Assembly (NCBI GenBank): GCA_018667855.1
Contig: JABIRL010000229.1
Span: forward strand, 1-35,884
Reading direction: 5' to 3'
DNA length: 35,884 nt
Source: Rhodospirillaceae bacterium
GTDB taxonomy: Bacteria > Pseudomonadota > Alphaproteobacteria > GCA-2731375
Part shown: piece after piece, positions 31,906 to 35,884 of the stretch
How the letters are laid out: each line of letters begins with the position of its first letter
How positions within the stretch are numbered: the stretch's first letter is position 1
The notes under the pieces: model-generated
Told to the model about the DNA's origin: nothing
Databases searched by the model: none
The model's input: the letters and a program-made list of their open reading frames with translations, nothing else
Program-made: the position numbers and the translations under genes

Positions 31906-31923
31906 TGACGAGAGTTCTCGTCA
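31906..31923. promoter_or_regulatory. 18-base palindrome upstream of the sORF-CmcJ-DUF1127 operon
   Basis: TGACGAGA at 31906-31913 and TCTCGTCA at 31916-31923 are exact inverted copies around a two-base centre. The site lies about 13 bases upstream of the GGAGGA of the 38-codon ORF, where an operator or the +1 region would be. A binding site for a dimeric repressor is the likely role. No regulator gene is adjacent. Confidence 0.5.
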
Positions 31924-31985
31924 ATAACGTATAATGATAGAGGTTAAATGGGTTGCCGCGCCATTAGACGCAAACCGGAAATTCT

Positions 31986-32002
31986 TTTCTATAGTATAGA
32001 AA
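31986..32002. promoter_or_regulatory. 17-base AT-rich palindrome TTTCTATA-G-TATAGAAA
   Basis: Perfect eight-base arms flank a single central G. It lies in the 148-bp AT-rich gap between the ODC remnant and the 38-codon ORF. The overlapping decamer ATAGAAATTC (31996-32005) recurs inverted as GAATTTCTAT at 31866-31875. This could be an operator pair for the CmcJ operon or the ends of a small inserted element next to the ODC break. Basis is the symmetry only. Confidence 0.4.
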
Positions 32003-32029
32003 TTCTAATGCAAATAGTCATATCGGCCG

Positions 32030-32281
32030 CTAAATATAATAGGCCGGCGGCCTGGCGATGGCGCCATCCCATTGCTGGGGATCGCACTGTTGGGAGCCGA
32101 CGTGGAAGGCGAGGCCGTGGGGCGCCAGGCCCAGGTTTCGGGCTCTCGTCATCAAGTCGATTGCCATGGGGCTGTCGCAATCGAATTTCCGCGCCACGTG
32201 CCAGCGGGCGCCATTATTTACCACCAGAAACGGCGTTGCGGGATCGTGTTCGGCGATGACGGGTTCAATTTTTTTCGTCAC
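32030..32281 (-). pseudogene. Ornithine decarboxylase (group IV, PLP-dependent) remnant
   Basis: An 83-codon frame starting with GTG at 32281, which overlaps the speD stop (GTGA). Residues 1-21 (VTKKIEPVIAEHDPATPFLVV) resemble the start of alphaproteobacterial ODC. Residues 22-76 (ARWHVARKFDCDSPMAIDLM, then RARNLGLAPHGLAFHVGSQQ, QWDGAIA) match the middle of the same enzyme. Roughly 100 residues between them, including the PLP-lysine segment (YAVKANP in intact enzymes), are missing. Similarity stops near 32050, so the whole C-terminal half is also absent. The fragment cannot be active. The normal speD-ODC coupling is kept at its start. Lengths of the missing parts are recalled from the family and were not aligned. 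Confidence 0.8.
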
Positions 32282-32736
32282 CGGGCCTCCTCCGTCGCCG
32301 CGAAGGCCGGTAAAATGCCGCGCCGTTGTTCGGTCAGCTCGACCCGCTCCGGGCGCAAAGCCTCCCGCAGGGCCGTTGCCGCCAACGCCGGCTCGGCATC
32401 GCCACACATGAAAATATCGAACGCGGCGAAGCCATGTTCGGGCCAGGTATGGACGGAAATATGACTCTCCGCCAGTACGGCGACGCCCGAAACGCCGCCA
32501 ACGGGCGAAAAATGATGCAAATGTAAATGCAACAAGGTGGCCTCCGCCGCCCGGACGGCCGCCCGCAGGGCGAGGCTCAACCGGGCCGGGTCATCCAGAT
32601 GGCTCGCGCCCCACATGTCCAGCAGCAAATGGCTGCCGGCAAAGTGGACACCGTCCTGACATTTGAAGTGGTCGTTGGGGACCCCGTCTTCATTGGCGGC
32701 GCTAACCGCCATGGATTGAGGCTGAATGACCGCCAT
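32278..32736 (-). CDS. speD: S-adenosylmethionine decarboxylase proenzyme
   Basis: A 152-residue SpeD of the short prokaryotic class. The segment VAVLAESHISVHTWPEHGFAAFDIFMCGD contains the self-cleavage site: cleavage before Ser91 (AE-SHIS) creates the pyruvoyl cofactor. FAGSHLLLDMWGASHLDD is the usual N-terminal block. It makes decarboxylated SAM for spermidine synthesis. ATG 32736 has GGAGGA at good spacing; the frame from 32766 adds ten residues. Its natural partner, ornithine decarboxylase, overlaps its stop but is only a remnant, so putrescine must come from elsewhere. The N-terminal 25 residues before the conserved block are longer than in compact homologues. Confidence 0.93.
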   Translation of the reverse strand: MAVIQPQSMAVSAANEDGVPNDHFKCQDGVHFAGSHLLLDMWGASHLDDPARLSLALRAAVRAAEATLLHLHLHHFSPVGGVSGVAVLAESHISVHTWPEHGFAAFDIFMCGDAEPALAATALREALRPERVELTEQRRGILPAFAATEEAR

Positions 32737-33006
32737 GGGCGTGTCCTCCGAATCATCTGAAATCAACCCTCGATTTGGCCGGGCCGGGCCGCCTTCAGAC
32801 CATTACAGAGGTCGAAAGCGGAGGCAAGATAGGGCTTTTTTCCCACGATGCAAGCGGCAAATTTACCAAATATTCACTTCATACCCGGCATCGTTACCGG
32901 CTGCGGCAAAGCTGCTGCCAGGCTGCTGATTAAGCCTGATGACTTGCCATCGCAGGGTGCTTTAGACGATGATGGTGGCGCGCTAATAAAATTTGGGGGC
33001 GGGACG

Positions 33007-33393
33007 ATGCCTACAGAGTTGCGAAAAATTATCTTCTCGCATCGAGAGCTTCTCGAAGCGTTCGAAGACCGTCCTCCCAACCTGCCCGGCAATAGCGAAG
33101 TTGTGCCGCCCGGTACGGTCCGTGGCGTGCACGGTTTTCAAAAATTTGGCGGCGGCGTCAAGGTCTTGTTGGATATCGAGGACGCGAAGGAAGGCCGCCT
33201 GAAACGTTTTAATCTGAATGCGGAGTTTATCTCGGAAGTCCTGTTGCATTATTGCGCCGGGCTGAACATCCCCGTGGCCAAGGAAGCGGTCAAATATCTC
33301 GAAGTGATTGGCGACAACCTGGCTTTGAGCCAAAAGATCCGCGCCCAGGAAATCTTCGCCGAACAGGCGGCGGAACCGCCCCTGGATTATTAG
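33007..33393 (+). CDS. Conserved-looking protein of unknown function (128 aa)
   Basis: Starts MPTELRKIIFSHRELLEAFED and continues with PGTVRGVHGFQKFGGGVKVLLDIEDAKEGRLKRFNLNAEFISEVLLHYCAGLNIPVAKEAVKYLEVIGDNLALSQKIRA. It is soluble and mixed alpha/beta with an alternating charged helix at the end. I do not recognise the family. ATG 33007 has a GGGGCGGGA-type purine site just upstream; the frame is open to 32848, but that extension reads as low-quality sequence. It is monocistronic, diverging from speD across 270 bp in which I see no other gene. Two hairpins follow it. Confidence 0.72.
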   Translation: MPTELRKIIFSHRELLEAFEDRPPNLPGNSEVVPPGTVRGVHGFQKFGGGVKVLLDIEDAKEGRLKRFNLNAEFISEVLLHYCAGLNIPVAKEAVKYLEVIGDNLALSQKIRAQEIFAEQAAEPPLDY

Positions 33394-33431
33394 CGCAACC
33401 TGCGTTCATTTGAAGGCAGGCAAGTTGCGCT
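33392..33431 (+). repeat. Hairpin overlapping the 3' end of the unknown gene
   Basis: AGCGCAAC at 33392-33399 pairs perfectly with GTTGCGCT at 33424-33431; an inner CTGC/GCAG pairing extends the stem after a small asymmetric bulge. It includes the last bases of the stop codon. No T-tract follows directly, so it may protect the 3' end or work together with the terminator at 33458. Confidence 0.55.
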
Positions 33432-33457
33432 AACTCGTTGAATTCGATCAAATTATC

Positions 33458-33489
33458 AGCCGAAAAACGATTCCGTTTTTGGGCTTTTT
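33458..33489. terminator. Probable bidirectional terminator between convergent genes
   Basis: AGCCGAAAAACG at 33458-33469 pairs with CGTTTTTGGGCT at 33474-33485 (12 bp, one mismatch) around the loop ATTC. A five-T run covers 33485-33489 on the plus strand. The stem's own A5/T5 runs make it usable from either strand. It lies between the unknown gene (plus) and the DUF2062 gene (minus). Confidence 0.75.
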
Positions 33490-33492
33490 GAT

Positions 33493-34074
33493 CTAGCTCG
33501 GTTTTGAAGTTGGGGACGCCATTCCGCGCCGGCGATCACGGAAACGGCGGATCAGACGAAGGCTCCACCAATAGCCCAAGAATGCACCGGCGATGGACCA
33601 GGGCACCGAGCCCAGCAGCATCGGTACGCCCCAGGCCTCGAATATGCCGATGGCATAGATCCACAGCGATTCCACGAAGGTGGCGTCTGTTTCCAGCAAT
33701 TCGACCAGCCGGTCAGAGAACATGGCATAGCCCCCCGCCTCGCCCCAGCGGCCGAGCATGGCCTCGCCGGTCAGCAGGAAGGTGTAGTAGATGGGCGGCA
33801 CGGTGAAGACATTGGTCAGCCAGGTCCAAAGCATGCCCACCACCACATTGAAGTCCCAGGCCGGCCGCACCACCCTGACAACGGCCCAGATCCCCGCCAC
33901 GATGGCCATCTGAATTCCGACCGTTGGAGTTAACGCGACAAGCAGGCCAACAAACACCCCGCGCGCGGTGTAGTCGGCGGCATCGGGCGAACGCAATACC
34001 GGAATGATCAGACGCAGGCGCATCAAGCGGCAAAAGCGCTGCCAGGCGTTATGTTTTGCCCCGGCCAAGACCAA
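33493..34074 (-). CDS. DUF2062 family membrane protein
   Basis: A 193-residue protein with the DUF2062 layout: a basic amphipathic N-terminus (QRFCRLMRLRLIIPVLRS), TARGVFVGLLVALTPTVGIQMAIVAGIWAVVRVVRP as the first membrane region, then the signature VGMLWTWLTNVFTVPPIYYTFLLTGEAML and two more hydrophobic segments (SLWIYAIGIFEAWGVPMLLG and AGAFLGYWWSLRLI). The function of the family is unknown. The frame begins with TTG at 34074, immediately after the thioesterase TGA, and conserved sequence appears before the first internal ATG, so a TTG start (34074 or 34068) coupled to the upstream gene is the best reading. Confidence 0.85.
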   Translation of the reverse strand: MVLAGAKHNAWQRFCRLMRLRLIIPVLRSPDAADYTARGVFVGLLVALTPTVGIQMAIVAGIWAVVRVVRPAWDFNVVVGMLWTWLTNVFTVPPIYYTFLLTGEAMLGRWGEAGGYAMFSDRLVELLETDATFVESLWIYAIGIFEAWGVPMLLGSVPWSIAGAFLGYWWSLRLIRRFRDRRRGMASPTSKPS

Positions 34075-34515
34075 TCAACTTTTGTTCACGGCGCCGCGTT
34101 TGCCGACCCGCTTCATCACCGCGCTACAGACGAACAGAGTTTTATCGCCCACATGAATATGGCCGCGGACAAAGGCCATGCTGCCCGTGCGCCGAACCAG
34201 TTCGCCCCGCGCCTCGACCAGATCGCCGGCGAAACCGGCGGCGACGAATTCGGAATTGAAGGAGACGGTGACATAGGCGTCGTCCGGCTCTCCCTTGGCC
34301 GTGACAGCCATGGTCAGATCCGCCATGGTCATCATCAGACCGCCATGGATCACGCCGTGGGCATTGGAATGGCGTTCCTCGGTGGCCAGCACAAAATGAT
34401 GGCCGCCGTCTTCCAACAGGCGCCAATAGAAGGGGCCCGCATCGTTCTCGAACGGATCAACGGGGTCGTAGATGGTGTAGCCTTCAAGAGGCGGCGGCGG
34501 AATAATTTTTGACAT
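34075..34515 (-). CDS. PaaI-type hotdog-fold thioesterase
   Basis: A 146-residue hotdog protein with the family core RHSNAHGVIHGGLMMTMADLTMAVTAKGE (the HGG turn and a downstream acidic residue), YVTVSFNSEFVAAGFAGDLVEARGELVRRTGSMAFVRGHIHVGDKTLFVCSAVMKR. PaaI/YbgC-like enzymes hydrolyse acyl-CoA or phenylacetyl-CoA thioesters; the substrate is unknown. ATG 34515 starts MSKIIPPPPLEGYTIYDP; the longer frame to 34638 overlaps the GST gene and begins with low-complexity sequence. It lies 34 bp downstream of the GST gene and directly abuts the DUF2062 gene. Confidence 0.88.
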   Translation of the reverse strand: MSKIIPPPPLEGYTIYDPVDPFENDAGPFYWRLLEDGGHHFVLATEERHSNAHGVIHGGLMMTMADLTMAVTAKGEPDDAYVTVSFNSEFVAAGFAGDLVEARGELVRRTGSMAFVRGHIHVGDKTLFVCSAVMKRVGKRGAVNKS

Positions 34516-34549
34516 GGTGCCAATCAGACAATTGCGGGGGCATCTAAAT

Positions 34550-35215
34550 CTAAATAGAGGATTGGGCCCGGCTTTGCGAGGCCTTGAACTGATCCTTGCC
34601 AATGTTGGCGGCCCGTTCCACCGCCGGGCGGGCGCCAACCCGTTTGAACCAGGCCCGCAGATGCGCGAATTCGGTCAAATCAATGCCATAGGCCTTGTAG
34701 CCGCGTATCCAGGGCCAGCAGGCCATATCGGCGATGGAATAATCCTGGGCCAGGAAGTCGCGATCCGCCAGGCGGTCATTCATGACGTTGTACAGGCGGA
34801 TGACTTCATTGGTATAGCGTTCGACGGCGTAATCGATCTTGTCCGCCTTGTAATTGCGAAAATGTGCCGCCTGCCCGGCCATGGGCCCCAGGCCGGCCAT
34901 CTGCCAGAACAGCCATTGTTCCGCATCGCTGCGCCGGCGTTGATCGGCTGGATAAAATTGTCCGGTCTTGTTGCCCAGATATTGCAGGATGGCGCCGGAT
35001 TCAAAAATTGAAATTGGCGCGTTGTCCGGTCCATCCGGATCGACAATTGCCGGCATGCGACCGTTCGGTGACAGGGCCAGGAAGTTCGGTTCGAACTGCG
35101 CTTTTTGGGACAGGTCCACCAAACGTACTTCATATGGCAGGTCGCATTCTTCCAGCATGATGGCAATTTTCCAGCCATTGGGGGTGGGCCAGAAGTGAAG
35201 CTCGATAGGTGCCAT
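34550..35215 (-). CDS. Glutathione S-transferase family protein (YfcG/Nu-class-like)
   Basis: A 221-residue GST. The N-terminal thioredoxin-like domain reads MAPIELHFWPTPNGWKIAIM, with the TPNGWK motif of YfcG/YghU-type disulfide-bond oxidoreductases, then PNGRMPAIVD (cis-Pro) and ISIFESGAILQYLGNKTG (the glutathione gamma-Glu site ES). The C-terminal helical domain has QWLFWQMAGLGPMAGQAAHF and QDYSIADMACWPWIRGY (N-capping box). Nu-class enzymes reduce organic peroxides and disulfides with glutathione. ATG 35215 is the natural start; the frame runs on to 35299. First gene of a GST-thioesterase-DUF2062 run. Confidence 0.92.
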   Translation of the reverse strand: MAPIELHFWPTPNGWKIAIMLEECDLPYEVRLVDLSQKAQFEPNFLALSPNGRMPAIVDPDGPDNAPISIFESGAILQYLGNKTGQFYPADQRRRSDAEQWLFWQMAGLGPMAGQAAHFRNYKADKIDYAVERYTNEVIRLYNVMNDRLADRDFLAQDYSIADMACWPWIRGYKAYGIDLTEFAHLRAWFKRVGARPAVERAANIGKDQFKASQSRAQSSI

Positions 35216-35410
35216 GATGATATTTCCCAAACTGATTGCGCCGCCGCGCGGACACCGAATGCATGGTGTTGTTATGGTGGTATTCCGCATGATCCGCAAG
35301 ATGGTCCAGAACCAAACAAGTCTAGCGATGAAAGAAGATACCGTGTCTGAACACCTTGCTGGCCGGAAATCCGATGACGCTATAGTATGGCGGCAAAACG
35401 GGAGGAAGCC

Positions 35411-35884
35411 ATGGATCTTGGAGTCATATTACCACAGGCGCGGATAGACGCGTTGGTCAGCGTCGGCGCCTGGCCGGACAGAACCATCCTGGATTATCTG
35501 GGGGATGTTCTGGCCCGAGATCCCGAATTACCGGCGATCACCACCTATAATGGCGAAGTTGGCGGCGAAACTGGCGGCGAGGGTGGCGGCGAAACCATCA
35601 GTTACGGCGAACTGGACCGCCTCTCCCGCCGTCTGGCCCTGGCCTTGATAAATCTTGGCGTGAACAAAGGCGATGTGGTCTCGTTGCAATTGCCCAACTG
35701 GTGGCAGTTCACCGCCATGCATCTGGCCTGTGCCCGTATAGGCGCCATTACCAACCCCCTGATGCCGATCTTTCGGGAACGGGAATTGAGCTTCATGCTG
35801 GGTTTTGCGGAATCCAAGGTGGTCATCGCGCCACACGTCTTTCGCGGCTTTGAATACAAACCCATGATCGAAAGCCTGCGCGGC
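35411..35884 (+). CDS. AMP-forming acyl-CoA synthetase/ligase, N-terminal part (3' truncated by window end)
   Basis: 158 codons are visible and open to the edge. After MDLGVILPQARID the translation has ISYGELDRLSRRLALALINLGVNKGDVVSLQLPNWWQF, MHLACARIGAITNPLMPIFRERELSFML and AESKVVIAPHVFRGFEY, the usual N-terminal core of ANL-superfamily ligases of the cyclohexanecarboxylate/fatty-acid CoA ligase type. The AMP-binding P-loop would lie beyond the window. GGAGGA lies four bases upstream of the ATG. A glycine/glutamate-rich insert (GEVGGETGGEGGGE, residues about 50-63) is encoded by imperfect 12-base repeats. The gene diverges from the GST gene across 195 bp. Confidence 0.88.
   Translation, partial: MDLGVILPQARIDALVSVGAWPDRTILDYLGDVLARDPELPAITTYNGEVGGETGGEGGGETISYGELDRLSRRLALALINLGVNKGDVVSLQLPNWWQFTAMHLACARIGAITNPLMPIFRERELSFMLGFAESKVVIAPHVFRGFEYKPMIESLRG

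Noticed and set aside
1-35884. tRNA, rRNA, CRISPR, prophage, IS transposase or replication origin
   Set aside because: Reading both strands I found no cloverleaf, rRNA segment, regularly spaced repeat array, transposase or integrase motif, or DnaA-box cluster.

Overview
This is a GC-rich window with densely packed, short-gapped genes on both strands. The gene content points to an alphaproteobacterium, most likely a Rhodospirillales-type environmental or marine lineage. The pointers are a CysN/C-type APS kinase tail, a DUF1489 protein, an ECF42-type sigma factor with its YCII/DGPF partner, a SoeABC-type sulfite dehydrogenase, a DUF1127 protein, and a speD that overlaps the remnant of an ornithine decarboxylase gene. 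I see no rRNA, tRNA, CRISPR array, phage module or recognisable IS transposase. The window opens inside one gene (cysNC) and ends inside another (an acyl-CoA ligase).

Layout. 1-2.1 kb: the 3' end of cysNC, then a ThiE/TenI-like gene and yggS, which diverge from each other. 2.0-5.4 kb: a secreted protein of unknown function, the YCII-ECF42 pair and a small membrane protein, with two palindromic repeat elements (2020-2117 and 5307-5428). 5.5-10.2 kb: soeC, soeB and soeA on the minus strand, a three-subunit molybdenum/iron-sulfur oxidoreductase that I read as cytoplasm-facing sulfite dehydrogenase. 10.3-13.3 kb: a small ORF, a GNAT acetyltransferase and a chemoreceptor followed by a good rho-independent terminator.

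13.3-18.3 kb, minus strand: a five-gene run (DUF427 - EamA transporter - acyl-CoA dehydrogenase - GrdB-family protein - MFS transporter). The GrdB-family gene is split by one in-frame UGA. The UGA sits exactly where a U-x-x-C redox motif would be, and a hairpin with bacterial SECIS geometry follows it. I therefore read it as one selenoprotein gene, which is the strongest finding in the window.

18.4-20.8 kb: a secreted amidohydrolase fused to a C-terminal YtkA-like domain, overlapping by 4 bp a MauG/cytochrome c peroxidase-like di-heme gene. 20.8-25.4 kb: a large eight-PAS hybrid histidine kinase and a single-domain response regulator. 25.5-29.1 kb: a serine beta-lactamase-family hydrolase, an SLC13-type transporter, DUF1489 and a ParDE toxin-antitoxin pair with a palindromic operator. 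29.1-32.8 kb, minus strand: a small P-loop kinase, an EamA exporter, DUF1127, a CmcJ/NvfI-type oxidoreductase preceded by a translationally coupled 38-codon ORF, an internally deleted ODC pseudogene and speD. 33-35.9 kb: a conserved unknown protein, DUF2062, a PaaI-type thioesterase, a YfcG-like GST and the start of an AMP-forming ligase.

Family assignments rest on motifs I recognised in the translations. No database search was run. All operon statements are inferred from spacing and strand.
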